Shown here piece by piece: positions 1 through 11,695 of a stretch of 64,000 nucleotides of DNA; positions within the stretch are counted from its first letter, which is position 1, and each line of letters opens with the position of its first letter. The notes under the pieces are model-generated. The model made no database searches. It worked only from the letters and a program-made list of their open reading frames with translations, and had not been told where the DNA came from. The position numbers were made by a program, and so were the translations under genes. The DNA comes from Armigeres subalbatus. Lineage: Eukaryota > Arthropoda > Insecta > Diptera > Culicidae. The stretch spans positions 224,674,307 through 224,738,306 of the forward strand of contig NC_085141.1 in NCBI RefSeq assembly GCF_024139115.2, in the 5' to 3' direction.

Positions 1-42
1 ATTCTGGATAGTCCAACTTCACTAAATTTCAATTTATATTCA

Positions 43-316
43 ATAGTCGACCCGGCAGACGTTGTCCTGCATAGTAGGCGAAAATGCGCGTTGTGAACAG
101 GCCTTGCAAGATTCCCATACGGAACTTAATTTTAGTTTTTCACTATTTACTCGACTTTAGCAATAATTTTTGCATGAGGAAATATCATATAAACCCGTCG
201 GAACCGATAACGAACATATGTGCTGAAGGAATGAAGAAAATCCATTCAGCCGTTTTCGAGTTATGCGAATACGAACACAGACCATTTCATTTTTATTATA
301 TAGAAGATAGAAGATA
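43..316 (+). repeat. Short interspersed element with CGACCCGGCAGACG head
   Basis: The left end carries GTCGACCCGGCAGACGTTG and runs on to about position 86; the right end has a CATTCAGCCGTTTTCGAG block followed by an AT-rich TATATAGAAGATAG tail. I recall this head/tail pair from dispersed elements in several arthropod genomes, but I cannot assign it to a superfamily. No coding capacity is evident; the 77-codon frame inside it is incidental. A second head fragment lies at 38525-38572. Boundaries are approximate and no target duplication was found. Confidence 0.55.
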
Positions 317-318
317 GG

Positions 319-2902
319 GAGAATTGTGGCTTTCGTAAGTACTGTTCTATGATTGTCAAGATGGTTTTAAAGAACAAACAAAAATTATGTCGCATCTTGA
401 GAATCCATTTGAGCCTCATTGATCTTAAAAACCTTTGATTTACTGTTTATGATTTAAAGCACACGAAGAAGACCTACCCAAATGAACAAAAGCACATACC
501 ATTCCGAAATATGACTTAGCCGCCAAAAATATCGCAGAGCAATATGCAAATTTATGCTCACCTTGAGACCTGTCCGTTGCTCCTTCTCCAGCCCACTTAT
601 CAGCTGATTTGTTTTCTCAAAACATAAAATCGATATTTTCTCGGCACGTTTCACGGTCCCACTATGCTGCTACTGCGTTTCCACTTTGAATCCCGAGAGA
701 AATTGTTTTCCTTGCTTGTGCAAACATTCGCATTAGCACTCCTCTACCGGTTGCTTTGCAGATTCGACAGCGACACTTTTCAATTCGTAATCCACAAATA
801 AGTTATGCTTCCATAATTCTAATGTTTGGTGATTATTTTGTTTATTGACACATTTACACTTCTTTATCGTATTTACAACTTATAAGGACTATTACATTAC
901 AAATTTTCAGTGTTTTCTTCCGAAATGGTCAATTTTGTCCGCAGAAAATGGTTCACTTCACGAAATAAAAAATGTCTGAAACATAAAATATGTATTTTTG
1001 ACGGTTCCTTGACTTGCAAAACGAACAAATTAGAAACAAAATTATGCCGAGTAGAATCCTTCACATTTTTTGGCGTAGCTTCTGCGTAGTACGGGAATGA
1101 TATGGTCCCACGCGTGAAAAGCTGCACTTGCTGCAGAAATATTAAACCATTTTGGATGTTATCCTCGTCGCGGGGTGAATTGTAGATATGGCTCGCTTTG
1201 CATCTGCAGTTTTATTTCACATTTTTAGTGATTGCATTTATAACTAGATTTTCCTTTGTGTTATGGTTCTTTCAAAACAGCATCCGCATCCTGGATATCA
1301 CACGGAAAAGATACCAATCGAATGTTTCTTGGCGTATTTTTCTTTTTCGATGGTGTTATTGGCAGGACGAGTTATCAATTTGACATGCCTCATGACCACA
1401 ATCCTTTATGCAAGAGAAAATCATTTTTCATTAATTTTAGCGAGTTAAACACACTCGTGATTTTGTAGGTTGCATTCTTTTATGGCCTCAAAAAGTAATA
1501 AAGAAAATTGTTCACTCACGGACAAAAGAAAATCGCTCTTCTGTCATTTTTTTTACTTTTCATTCAATTCAGAACTCGTATCTCCTTTTCCCGTGTTATT
1601 TATCCTACGTGTGGTGGAAAACCGCTTTGTGCATCAGTCGCGGAACGTTGGAAAAACAGAACGTGAAAAACTTGTTGACGGCAAACGGTGACGAGATGAC
1701 ACGATGACGGGGCAGGAAAATCTCAGACACTCCAAAGAAGATGCAAGGAAAACTCAGCTTGCCAACCCTTGGCTGGTTTTTTGCAATGTTAGTTTTGGTT
1801 TTGTTTGGTGCACATTGATGAACAAAATAATAATGTTTCTGCGGAGAGACCGGCGACCGAACGGATAAAGAGTACATTACAAACTGTTTTTCTGTTGTCT
1901 ATTTTAGTATTGGCATCGTTGTTTTGGAGCCTCCCGTCCAACATCATCCCGGTGGAGTGCGATGCAGAGAAAAGGGCGAGAAAGAGCGAGAGAAGTGCGA
2001 ATCTCGCGGTGCCGCGAATCGCGATGTCGCCGCTTTGGTGCTGACGCTGAGGATAGTGAGAGATACTGCACGGTGCATTTCTTAACACAACTCTGCAAAT
2101 GGGACGCCACGGACGTTGAGTGTCGTCAATGAATGGGACTCAAAGGATGCTTAGTTTGAGTTCGCTTGTCAATGCGCTGGGTGCCATACCTACCTACAAC
2201 ATGTCAAATCTACAGAGGGCTTGAGATTTTTAATTTGATCGATATTTAAGTATTATAACCCACTTCAAATCTGGGGTAGTCTGATAAAGCACGATATTAC
2301 CAACCTGGTGCACAGTGATGCCAAGGCGGAAAATGATATTATTCTATGACATTTGAAATGTGTTTTCCCCAAATGTGTTTCATGAAGGTTGGACGATGTG
2401 CAATTGTGCATCTTATGCACATTGTGCATCATGTCGATCCAATAGAAAATCAGAGTTATTTTAATTTTAATTGGCTTGTAAAATGTACCTATGGCGAAAA
2501 CATAATGTTGTTCAACTTGCTTTTTGTCTATGAGCACATTTCGGCGAGGCAAAACACCCTAGTGGGACTTACCTACAATGTACTATGCGTCTCCACGCAC
2601 TTCCCCTACCGAAATGCTGATTCGCCGTCGCGTTGTGTGGTGCTCCCTAAGAGCTGCCAACTAACAGGCGTTTTGCCTAACGAGTTTTTCGGCAACGAAA
2701 TATCAATGACTGAGTTTTTCTACAGTTTTAAGATGACATCAGCTAGCTACATTCAACTGTAGCATAAGGTAAAAATCGTATAGCAGCTAAGACATTAAAG
2801 CAGTCTTTCCTTAGCTAGGGCATATTAGGCCCCCTTCCCCTGTGATGAGTGTTTTGTGCAAATCTGCGCAAATATCAATTTCCTTCATTCAATTCCTTGA
2901 GT
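319..2902. other. Unassigned AT-rich region
   Basis: Only short frames occur in all six frames. I recognise no protein, RNA gene or terminal repeats. The 138-codon plus frame at 2346-2762 has no recognisable domain and no clear coding bias. Confidence 0.5.
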
Positions 2903-2904
2903 TA

Positions 2905-3121
2905 AGGTCACTCCTGACGGAATCCAAGTTTCAAAGTGCTCGCGTTTTCGGGGGCACACCACTCGATACGGAGGCGGCGCACAACTGTCATTTTTGTTGA
3001 TTTAGCTTTGCTGCGTCGCAGCATGCGTGAAATAATAAAAATGACAGTTGTGCTTTGCTTCCGTATCGAGTGGTGTGCCCCCAAAAACGCGAGCAATTTT
3101 GGATTCCGTCAGGAGTGACCT
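2905..3121. mobile_element. Palindromic MITE, copy 1 (AGGTCACTCC termini)
   Basis: The termini are the inverted repeat AGGTCACTCCTGACGGAATCC, shortened here to its first 19 bases AGGTCACTCCTGACGGAAT, and the element is flanked by TA on both sides (2903-2904 and 3122-3123). The two halves pair over nearly the whole 217 bp, with shared inner blocks ACACCACTCGATACGG and CAACTGTCATTTTT. A TA duplication and full palindromy fit a Tc1/mariner-type MITE. Two more copies are at 33433 and 37525. Overlapping open frames in both directions are by-products of the palindrome. Confidence 0.85.
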
Positions 3122-3246
3122 TATCTTTAGTTACTAGACCTTGTTTGGACAATAACAAATACATCGAACACAATAGATGACATTTGAACCGTTTGTTTGA
3201 GAAACAATAATATACATATAACATTTTTGGCCAAAATGAAATTTTT

Positions 3247-3441
3247 ATACACTCCCAGGTTTTTTTACGCGGTTGGAATTCATTAATTTCTCGGTTAACC
3301 CGAACTTTCACAGCTTTTTAAATGCCACCTGAATTTTCTTTGATTTTTTGTGATTTTTTTAGTGGGCTTAACTCATTGTTTGATTGACACTGAAGGTCTT
3401 AATCGACTAAAACCAAACTCTGTATAAAAACCTGGGTGTAT
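3247..3441. mobile_element. Putative MITE with CCAGGTTTTTTTACGCGG end
   Basis: TACACTCCCAGGTTTTT at the left end faces AAAAACCTGGGTGTA at the right end, an imperfect inverted repeat about 195 bp apart. The interior is AT-rich and non-coding. The target duplication is unclear. Confidence 0.4.
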
Positions 3442-4667
3442 TCTGAATCCTCATCCAAAACTGCGTATTCTGGTCAAAAATAATTAAAAAAAAATGTTGT
3501 GGAATGTATGATTTTTTTTCGTTTGTTTGAGAAACTACATATGTGCACGTACTTTGAAAAGCAATTATGGAGTACTGCTAACAGTTTTCGCACTGGAAGT
3601 GCCCCAGGGTGTTGAATTTTGCCAAAAACTATTGATATGTATCGAAGAAATCAAAGGATTCGGTAACAATTTGTTCAAACCCGTTTTTTGTTGTTTTTTT
3701 CGAAATTGTGTGAAATGGATATATGCAGTTTCTCAAACAAATGATTCATTTGTTTTGTTGACGTTTTTCATAGCAACGAGCTTCCATTCATCAATCTCTT
3801 CTTATCTCGATGGTCCCTTCAATATCGAGATGTGGAGAGGCGACTGTTATGCAAATTGCCATAAACAATTAAACATTTTCCATGAAGCAAAAATATACTA
3901 CAGTGAACACTTTCTTACACAATTTTGAATGGATCATCGAGATAAGGGACGTATCGAGATAAGGAACACATTTATTTTTTTTCCCAAAATTTCAAATACT
4001 TTTCATAGCATGTGAAAATATGGTTTAGGGTTATTTGGCTGAATAGTAAAAATTGTTTTCTAATTATGTGAAGTGAGAAGTGATATGTTCGAAGTGAATA
4101 AAGCCTGGTTATGTTTTTTCGGATAACCAATTTTCACGCTATTTAAAAAAATTACGAACCACTGATACGAACTGACAGCTAGATAATTTTGCTTCTTGTG
4201 CTTCTTTCGGCATGTCAGAGTTTTAGGATATTTTGATTTGAAGTTATTGCCTCAATATGGGGATACTTGATCCCCAATTAGTCACCCATACAAAAATTTG
4301 GCTAAATATAAATAAAAAAATATAAATCTTTTCTCAGGCTTCTATTTTTTGTAAATTTGACAGATTTGATGAAGGGTTGGCCGGAAAAAAATGTTAGTGC
4401 GTTGGTATCATAGAAAGGGGATCAAGTCTCCCCAAAAAATCGTTCATGTATACGCACAACAATTCGAAAATTCTGCGTATTTTGAAGGAAAAACATTTTA
4501 AAAATCTGAGAGCAGCTTTCTAATTTTATTAAAGCAAGTTCTTGGAGAGGGATCAATTTTCCCCGAATATTTTAAAGTCGATTTTTGACAGCTCTCCAAA
4601 AAATCGATTGTGTATCAAAAACAACAATAATTTAAGGACTGTCATACATCAGTAAAGTTAAATACTG
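3442..4667. repeat. AT-rich region with repeated GGGGATCAAG..CCCC motifs
   Basis: A motif of the form GGGGAT-CAAG-T-CCCC recurs near 4258 (inverted), 4418 and 4550, and again near 4942. A pair of inverted CTCGAT..ATCGAG motifs sits at about 3805 and 3938. No coding region is recognised. This is probably one or more decayed MITEs. Confidence 0.35.
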
Positions 4668-4868
4668 TACATCCAATTCTTTTTTTACACGGGGAATACG
4701 TTCCGTGTAAAAAAAGTTTTCAGTTCAAAATTTGAAAATCCGCGTAAAAGAAGTTTAATGATTTCTCGATGAATCCTGCAAAATGGAGCAACTTTGCAAA
4801 AAATTTGTATGGGATTTTTTTTACACGGCCGTGTGAAAAAAATCCGTGTAAAAACAGAATCGGGTGTA
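4668..4868. mobile_element. MITE with TTTTTTTACACGG inverted ends
   Basis: The left end TACATCCAATTCTTTTTTT and the right end AAAAACAGAATCGGGTGTA form an imperfect inverted repeat. Both sub-ends carry the self-complementary ACACGG..CCGTGT motif. Length is about 200 bp with no open frame of note. The duplication may be TA but is not certain. Confidence 0.5.
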
Positions 4869-4974
4869 TTTCTTAGAGAGTCTGTGTGGAAATCGCGTAT
4901 ATTTATTTATTTTTGGCTGTGATATATCGGAAATCAGAAAAGGGGATCAAGCCTCCCCATTCTCCCCTACAGAT

Positions 4975-5275
4975 TATTGAGAAATGATTACATACTGAGA
5001 AATGGAATTGAGTACTGAGTAGTGAAATGTGTGCGCAGTGACAGGTGAGAAGTGAGTAGTGAATAGTGAAAAGTGAGTAGTGAGTAGTAGAAATGAGAAA
5101 TTGAATGGTGAGAGGTGAGCTGCGATAGTTGTGAAGTGGGTATTGAGGAAAACAAAAGCATAACATAAGTGAGAGATGATAATTAGAAAGGGAGAAGCGA
5201 GATGCTGAGAAGTGATAAGTGAGGTATGAGACAGAAAGAATAAAGAAGACAGAAGAAGGAGAAAATACGAAAAAA
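4975..5275 (+). repeat. Degenerate GTGAGAAGTGAGTAGTG satellite
   Basis: Purine-rich repeats of GTGAGAAGTGA type fill this stretch and become GAAGAAGGAGAAAAT near 5250. They directly abut the RTE fragment at 5276. Similar TCACTTCTCAC tracts lie at 11520-11695 and 63185-63300 in the opposite orientation. Confidence 0.6.
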
Positions 5276-5500
5276 AGCACTCGGAGTATTCGAGAGACGG
5301 GTGCTTAGGAACATCTTTGGCGGTGTGCAAGAAGACTGTGTGTGGCGGCGAAGAATGAACCATGAGCTCGTCCAGCTCTACGGCGAACCCAGTATCCAGA
5401 AGGTAGCTAAAGCTGGAAGGGTACGATGGGCAGGGCATGTTGCAAGAATGCCGGACAGCAACCCTGCAAAGATGGTGTTCGCTTCCGATCCAGCAGGTAC
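5276..5500 (+). pseudogene. RTE-type retrotransposon fragment (family D), Pol C-terminus
   Basis: The plus frame reads through FGGVQ, WRRRMNHEL, GEPSIQ and WAGHVARMPDSNP, the conserved C-terminal region downstream of the RT domain in RTE-type non-LTR retrotransposons. It matches the same region of the 15.9-kb copy (FGGLQ, WRRRMNHEL, WAGHVARMSDSNP) at the protein level but is a different subfamily. It starts abruptly after a purine-rich satellite and ends near 5500 after FASDPAGT. No RT catalytic motif is present, so this is a dead fragment. Confidence 0.8.
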
Positions 5501-5868
5501 GATTCTCCAAAATATTGATTTGAATATTATTTTCGGATTTTCCATGGCAACTACATTGAAGTTTTGAAAAATCTTTGGATTTTCAAAGGAAGCATAAATT
5601 ATTCGGAAATTTCAAAGGAAATTCATTGGAATTTGAACGGGATTTTTAAAAATTACTACGGACAATCCTCCGACATTTCTACGGTGGATTTTATGAAATT
5701 TACATAAAAATTGCTTAGAATTTCCAACTGTTTTTTTATATTTACGGAAAACTGTTCGATTTTTTTACAACAAAAATGGAAATTTAAATGAATTTCTTTG
5801 GATTTCTACTGGCTATTGTATTGTCCAAAAGAAATTCTTCGGAAACTCAATGGAGAGTAATTAAAAAA
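5501..5868. repeat. Degenerate GGAAATTTC / AATTCC repeat stretch
   Basis: Short purine/pyrimidine alternations of the type TTTCAAAGGAAATTC recur irregularly, the same texture as in 42.2-45.2 kb and 49.9-50.8 kb. No gene is seen. Confidence 0.4.
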
Positions 5869-5869
5869 A

Positions 5870-6660
5870 AGGGAAGGGTCGTTTGGGCGAAAATCATTTG
5901 GTCGATAATACGTTAAGTCAAAAATCATCGAGCCGAATTGCATTTGGCTGAAATTGTTGTTTTACAAAAAGGAGCATATGGCGGAAAATGTCATTTGGTT
6001 CAACGGCCGAATGCTAGTTACTGAACGAGTATAATTGTCAAAAATAGCCTTTCTGCCAACCGACTTTTTCGGCCAAATAGCCAGTCGGTCGAACGACATT
6101 TTTGCCAGTATGTCCATTTCGGCTAAATATAATTATTGGCCAGATGGGCTTTGGCATAATGGTTTGTGACTCGGTGACTCGGCTAAGAGCCATTCATTCG
6201 AATGCCACTTGGTTGAATAATCGTTTGTCCGAAACGGCAATAGGTCGAAAATGGTTTGATCGAAAATTACATTTGGCCGAAAGCAACAAACAGCCGAAAG
6301 GCACATTTGCTCGAAAAAGTTGTTTGCCATAACAGCTCATCTAAAAATCCATTTGGCCCGAAAATGACTTTTCTGCAAAACAACCATTTCGGCCGAACGG
6401 CATTTTCTGCTTAATGACTTATTCGACCAAAGGACCTTTTTTACAAAATGTCCAAATCAGTCGAATGACACATACGGCTGAATGCCCATTTCGGCCGAAT
6501 GACTCTTTCTGCCAAACGACCATTTCGGCCAACTTTTTTTTCAACCAAAGGAACTGTTCTACCAAATGACATTTTCGGCAAAATAATTTTAGACTAGATG
6601 GGCTTCAGCCAAATGGTTTGTTTAGTCAAACGGCATATTAGCACAGAGAGCAGGCATGAT
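5870..6660. repeat. Decayed GGCCGAATG-motif repeat
   Basis: Dozens of diverged units built on CATTTCGGCCGAATGAC and its relatives (TTTGGCCGAA, GGTCGAAAA) occur in tandem. The motif matches the ends of the GGCCGAA elements at 52.8 and 60.1 kb. No boundaries or target duplication can be fixed. Frames at 6102-6332 and 6133-6330 are only repeat-derived. Confidence 0.6.
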
Positions 6661-6916
6661 GGCTCATACAAAAATTTGTTGGAAACGTGTGTTTAGCTCT
6701 TCAGTGCCGTCAACGCAGATTGACCGACGTACAAACTCAATCTCACCAAGCGATGGCGTTGACTTTAAAATAACCAATACAAAGTTATACACAGCTGCAC
6801 GAATTAAGATGAACGTCTGTTCTCTATGATATTAGGCCAAACAACTTTCAACGAGGCAGCTGGGACTATGTAGGGTAAGCCACCAAGATATAGTCTTCAC
6901 TCCAGTTTTCGCCCAT

Positions 6917-8407
6917 TAGAGTTTCCATTTCCCGGCCATTTTCGTTATCCCGGGATTCGGGATGAACTTGTTCGTATATCCCGGGAAATCCCGGGATCCC
7001 GGGATTTTCGATGTTTCCTTAGAAACATATTTAAAAACGATTTTATTCAATGTTCAGGAGTAAAGTTCATATTTTAGAAAGGCCAGATATAACAGATTTC
7101 AAATTGGAACTCAATTCAATTCTAATTGGAATCGATTCTTTCGAAAAAAAAAAAAACGAGAAGAAGGGTTCGCTGGCGGTTGAAGTAGGCTTGGCTTTTT
7201 GCATTGGTTTGAATATGCATTGGGTTTAGACAGTTGCTGGGATTCCATTCAATACCCTAGTGACGAAAGATGAAAGATGCGCAGTAGAATCGTACTGGGT
7301 CCATAACCTATTGAATATATGGGAAACCCCTCGCAAAGAAAACATAATACTAGAGTATCCTCCAACTCATAGCAGGCTACTAATTGATACTTTTGCCAAG
7401 AGCTGAGTACTTAACTCGTCTTAGAAGGTTGAAGTTAATTGTGTTCAACGTAATCGCTCACTTCGATAAAGATGAATCAACTTTATCTTTTATCGGAGTT
7501 CGATAATTTAACGTAAGTTAACTCGATAATTTAACGATAATGGGGTTAATAGATTACGCCATTAAAGCTGGTATACAATTTTGACAGAAGCCGAGAATTG
7601 GATAATTTGATTGCCGCTTGTTGACCAGAGTTGATTTTGATCGAAGCGATACACCAAGAAAATTAGGCAGATCATCGGGGTCGGACCACTTGTACTTGCG
7701 CATGTGCTGGAAAGTTTGTTGTACGAACGTCGATTGGAAGGATTGTTTTGGAGGCAAGAAGCTTGGGAAGACTGACTCAATGTTGGGCGGCGCGAGGAGA
7801 TTAGCATGACGAATATTAGCTAGTGTACACAACCTCGCTGTAGACGGGAGATGGGTAGGAAGCAAGCGCCAAATAGATGTGGCAGACCTTGTACTGTAGA
7901 TACTTGTCGTTTAATTAATAGAGAGCTGTAGTAGCTGCTGAAAAAAGTATCAGTCAGTAGCCCTCCATTGAGTGATATTGAGGAATCTAATATTTGTCGT
8001 GAAGGTGTTCTATTAACTATCTTCGATATTTTCACGTCGGATCCTCTCTTACTAATTTAGTAATAAGATGATATCGATTGTGCATCACAAAGAACCTTGG
8101 CTCCGTATACATGCCTGAGCCTACCAAATAAACGAACTTGGAAAAAAAATCATGTCTGATGGGAGGTATAAAAATATGATATGAGTTTATCACCAAGTTA
8201 TCAAGTTGGGTTTCGCGTTCAAAACAAATAACTTTTGTAAGAAGAAAAATTACACTGTTTGCGAACCGGAAATGAAACAGTATTTTTTGTCCCGGGTATC
8301 CCGGAATTTTCGGGATTTCAAAAATTATATCCCGGGTATCGGGAAATCCCGAATTTTCCTAAATCCCGGGATTGTTTGTACCGGGATGTCCCGGGATGGA
8401 AACTCTA
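6917..8407. mobile_element. hAT-type DNA transposon, 8-bp target duplication
   Basis: The left end TAGAGTTTCCATTTCCCGG and the right end CCGGGATGGAAACTCTA are inverted repeats. They are flanked by TCGCCCAT (6909-6916) and TCGCCCAC (8408-8415), an 8-bp direct repeat with one mismatch. A TAGAG terminus plus an 8-bp duplication is typical of hAT elements. Both ends carry clustered CCCGGGAT motifs just inside the inverted repeat, plausible transposase binding sites. At 1491 bp it is too short for a full hAT transposase, and I recognise no transposase motif; the longest inner frame, minus 7554-7865, is unassigned. It is likely an internally deleted or non-autonomous copy. Confidence 0.8.
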
Positions 8408-8415
8408 TCGCCCAC

Positions 8416-8718
8416 CAATATTAAAATCTTCATTTATCGCAAATTATTTGTTGAAGTTCAGGCTTTTCCATTCAATGATTGAACAATTATGGAAACACTT
8501 GAAGTTTAAACGTTTTCAACAACTAGTTTTCGAGAAATTAACGCACAACTGCCGAAATTTTTGAAAATTGACGTATGCTCCATTTTACAACACACATGTT
8601 TTTCATTTTTCTGTTAAAGAGTACGATGAGTACTACTCGTTAACACCATTTTTGGAAAATGGCGTATACGTCACTTTGCCAGATTACGGCAGACAAGCCC
8701 ATGTTCTGGTGGTGCGAC
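8416..8718. other. Unassigned AT-rich stretch
   Basis: No gene, inverted repeat or satellite is recognised here. Confidence 0.4.
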
Positions 8719-8824
8719 CCTAAACAGACCTGACACGACGACCTTCCTATGAGACAGGAGGTTTGCGCAGGTCCAATAAGCCGCATGTGAAACCACAAAT
8801 TACAATCGAAATAAGAGATAATAG
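8719..8824 (+). repeat. Fragment of RTE family B 5' region
   Basis: The block containing AACAGACCTGACACGACG, TTTGCGCAG, CCAATAAGCC and ATAAGAGATAATA matches, in reverse complement, the stretch at about 30735-30850 that lies upstream of the endonuclease start in RTE family B copy 2. It is therefore a plus-oriented scrap of the 5' part of such an element, with no coding sequence kept. Confidence 0.65.
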
Positions 8825-9221
8825 TAACTTTCGGCCTTACTAGCGAACAATTTTAGAGGACTAGTTTTGGTCATATATACGCTTTATTCACCTCCAATGC
8901 AACAAGTTGTGGCCTTCGGCAAAATGACTTTCTGTCAAACGACTCTTCTCCGTTCAAAAACTCTATTACAAAGAGATTTTTTTTATTTCAACGAGAAACC
9001 CTTCGGAATGTACACTCCAAGTTTTCATAGTTTTCACGGTGAGATTTTCGAATTTTTATCGCAAAATTGTATGGAACTTTAAAGAAATCATTGGTAAAAT
9101 TCTCTGGAATTCTAACGTGTTTGTTCTAGGGATCAACTGAGAAAATCTTCGGAATTTCCAAGGAAAATTCTGCGTACTCCTTCAATTTTGAATAGGGCTG
9201 GAAAATTATAGACCACCTTAC
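8825..9221. other. Unassigned AT-rich stretch
   Basis: Contains some GGAAATTC-type degenerate repeats (9080-9190) and no gene. Confidence 0.4.
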
Positions 9222-11462
9222 TTACTTACTTATGGATCCTGTACACCTCCGGTGGTGCAAAGGGCCGACTTGAAAGATCTCCATCCTGAGCGTTTCCCGG
9301 CTATCGCTTTAACCTGTTGCCAGGTTAGATTTCGGTCGACTTCTTTTATTTCTTTATTGAGGCTTCGCCGTCATGAGCCTCTGGGTCTGCCTCTGCTGCG
9401 ATGTCCCGCTGGGTTCCAGTCTAATGCTTATTTACAGATTTCGTTTCCGCCCCTACGTAGAGTGTGGCCGACCCAGCCCCACTTCCGATCCCGAATTTCT
9501 GTTGCTATCGGCCTCTGGTGACAACGACGATGGAGCTCGTTGTTTGAGATCCAGTTGTGAGGCCACCAGGCCCGAATTATATACCGCAGGCATCTGTTAA
9601 TGAACACCTGCAGCCGTTGAGTGTTCTCCACTGATCCACACACCATGTTTCGCTAGCGTATAACAGCACAGATTTCACGTTAGAGTTGAAAATTCGTATT
9701 TTGGTGCGTTCACTTATCTGCCTGTTTTTCCAGATATTTCTTAAACTCGCAAAGGCAGCCCTTGCTTTCTTGATCCGTGCGCCTATGTCGATCTTGGTAC
9801 CGCCGTCTGACGCCATTTGGCTACCAAGATATTGGAAGCTTTCAACATTCTCCACTGGTTGCCCGGCTACTGTGAAACTGGAAGGAGTCACCGTGTTTAC
9901 ATCCAACGATTTGGTTTTGTTGACGTTGATGCCTAAAGCTGCCGAGGAGGAGCGCTCGGCAAGGTCGTTGAGCTTACTCTGCATATCAGAGCGCCGTTGC
10001 GCGAGGAGTGCAACGTCATCCGCCAATTCGAAGTCGTTTAGGTGCTCCATGGTTATAGGCTGCCATAACAGCCCGCGGTTTGGTTCACGGTCAATCGCAT
10101 CTACCAGAATCTCATCGATTACGATGAGGAACAGTAACGGTGATAGAATACATCCTTGCCTCACACCAGCTACGACCCGGATAGGGCCGGACAGGACCTC
10201 ATTGTGCAGCACTCTACACGAAAAGGCCTCGTACTGTGCTTCAATGAGGCCGATGATTTTCTCAGGAACCCCCTTGCGTCTCAGGACGCCCCACATATTC
10301 TCGTGATTGAGACGGTCGAAAGCTTTTTCGTAGTCAATGAATACCAAGTAAAGGGACTCTTGGAATTCGTTGACCTGCTCCAGAATGATGCGGAGCGTGA
10401 CAATATGGTCCACACAGGATCTTCCGGCACGGAATCCGGCTTGTTGCCGCCGGGAAGTCGCATCGATCTTCTCCTGAATCCGGGCTAGGATAATTTTGCA
10501 CAGAACTTTGAGAACGGTACACAGCAACATAATGCCTCGCCAGTTATCGCATACAGTCAGGTCACCCTTTTTGGGCACCTTCACTAAGATACATTGCATC
10601 CAGTCGACCGGGAAAGTTGCGGTGTCCCAGATATTACGAAATAAACGATGCAGTAGTTGAGCGGATGTCATGGGGTCAGCTTTGAGCATCTCGGCTGATA
10701 TGCGGTCGACCCCTGGGGCTTTATTCGATTTCATGCTTTGGATGGCTGTTTGGATCTCTAGCAGTGATGGAGCTTCGGTATTGACGCGTGTTATACGTCG
10801 GATCCTAGGCATATCATGCCGAGGTGGTGATGGCCTGGCTTTCACTTGAAAAAGTTGCTCGAAGTGCTCGAACCAGCGTTTCAGCTGGTCAGTTGGGTCG
10901 GTCAATAACTGATCATTCGCGTCTTTCACAGGCATCGTTGCATTCATCTTCGCCCCGCTTAAGCGTCGTAGATATCGTAGAGGAGGCGAATGTCCCCGGT
11001 TGCGGCGGCTCTCTCTCCTTCGTCGGCCAGAGAGTCTGCCCACGCTCGCTTGTCCCGTCGACATGAGCGTTTTACTTCCTTCTCAAGAGCCGCGTATTGT
11101 TGACAGGCTAGGACTTTGGCTCCTCTGGTTTTCGATCGCTCTATCGCGGCTTTGGCTTCTTTTCGCTCCTCTATCTTCTTCCAGGTCTCATCGGTGATCC
11201 ATTGTTTTCTCTGCGTGCGCAGTTTGCCCAGATTGTTCTCGCTGGTGGCAATGAAGGCATTCTTGATGGCGGTCCATTGGTCTTCCACGCTGCCACCTTC
11301 CGGAACATCTGCAGCACGCGTCTCCAGTTCTTCAACGAAGGACCGTTTCACCGTGGCATCTTCCAGTCGGCGTGTGTTGAATCGTCGTCCAACTATTTCC
11401 TCCTGCCGACGAATCCGCGCAATGCGCAGGTGTATTTCGCCGATGAGGAGGTGATGATCACT
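9222..11462 (-). mobile_element. RTE-type non-LTR retrotransposon, family A, 5'-truncated
   Basis: The minus strand encodes, in order, the end of an AP-type endonuclease (SDHHL-like block near 11450), a linker, the RT domain and a C-terminal WGWVGHTLRR / GRPRGSW region ending near 9240. A short (TAAG)n tail at 9222-9237 marks the 3' end, as expected for RTE-clade elements that end in simple repeats. The 5' side stops at about 11462, inside the endonuclease, consistent with incomplete reverse transcription. Frameshifts near 10960 and 9640 and a gap near 9400 show it is inactive. Clade assignment rests on recalled motif patterns. Confidence 0.85.
9240..11455 (-). pseudogene. Reverse transcriptase of RTE family A (frameshifted)
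   Basis: The longest piece, 9577-11064, is 495 codons; only residues from about 34 onward are in the native frame. Visible RT blocks are NKAPGVDRIS (114-123), FIDYEKAFD with the first catalytic Asp at 244, GVRQGCILSP (300-309) and LADD (347-350) with the catalytic Asp pair. The upstream piece at 10959-11351 encodes the basic endonuclease-RT linker. The C-terminus continues in another frame (9240-9646) with WGWVGHTLRR. The protein would nick DNA and copy its own RNA at the nick; the copy is broken by at least two frameshifts and lacks most of the endonuclease. Confidence 0.85.
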
Positions 11463-11519
11463 TTTTTTGTCTTTATTAGCGAGATTCAGCCCTGGGCTGA
11501 TTCGTCTCGAAACTTAAAT

Positions 11520-11695
11520 CTCCTCTATACTCTCTTTTCTTCTCACTTTGAATTTATCACTTCTAACTTCTCATTCATCACTTTTTACTTTCCACTTCTC
11601 ACTTTTCACTTCTCACTTTGAATTTTTCTCATCTAACTTCCCATTTCTCACTTTGCATTTCTCAGTTTACACTTTTCACTTCTCGCTTTAGACGG
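11520..11695 (+). repeat. TTCTCACTTTTCACTTCTCAC satellite
   Basis: Degenerate units of TTCTCACTTT / CACTTCTCAC fill the gap between RTE family A and the family D fragment. It is the reverse-complement type of the tract at 4975-5275. Confidence 0.65.

Noticed and set aside
2346..2762. 138-codon plus-strand frame as a gene
   Set aside because: No recognisable domain, no splice sites or neighbours, ordinary AT-rich composition.
7554..7865. hAT transposase fragment
   Set aside because: The frame lies inside the hAT element, but I cannot match it to conserved transposase blocks.
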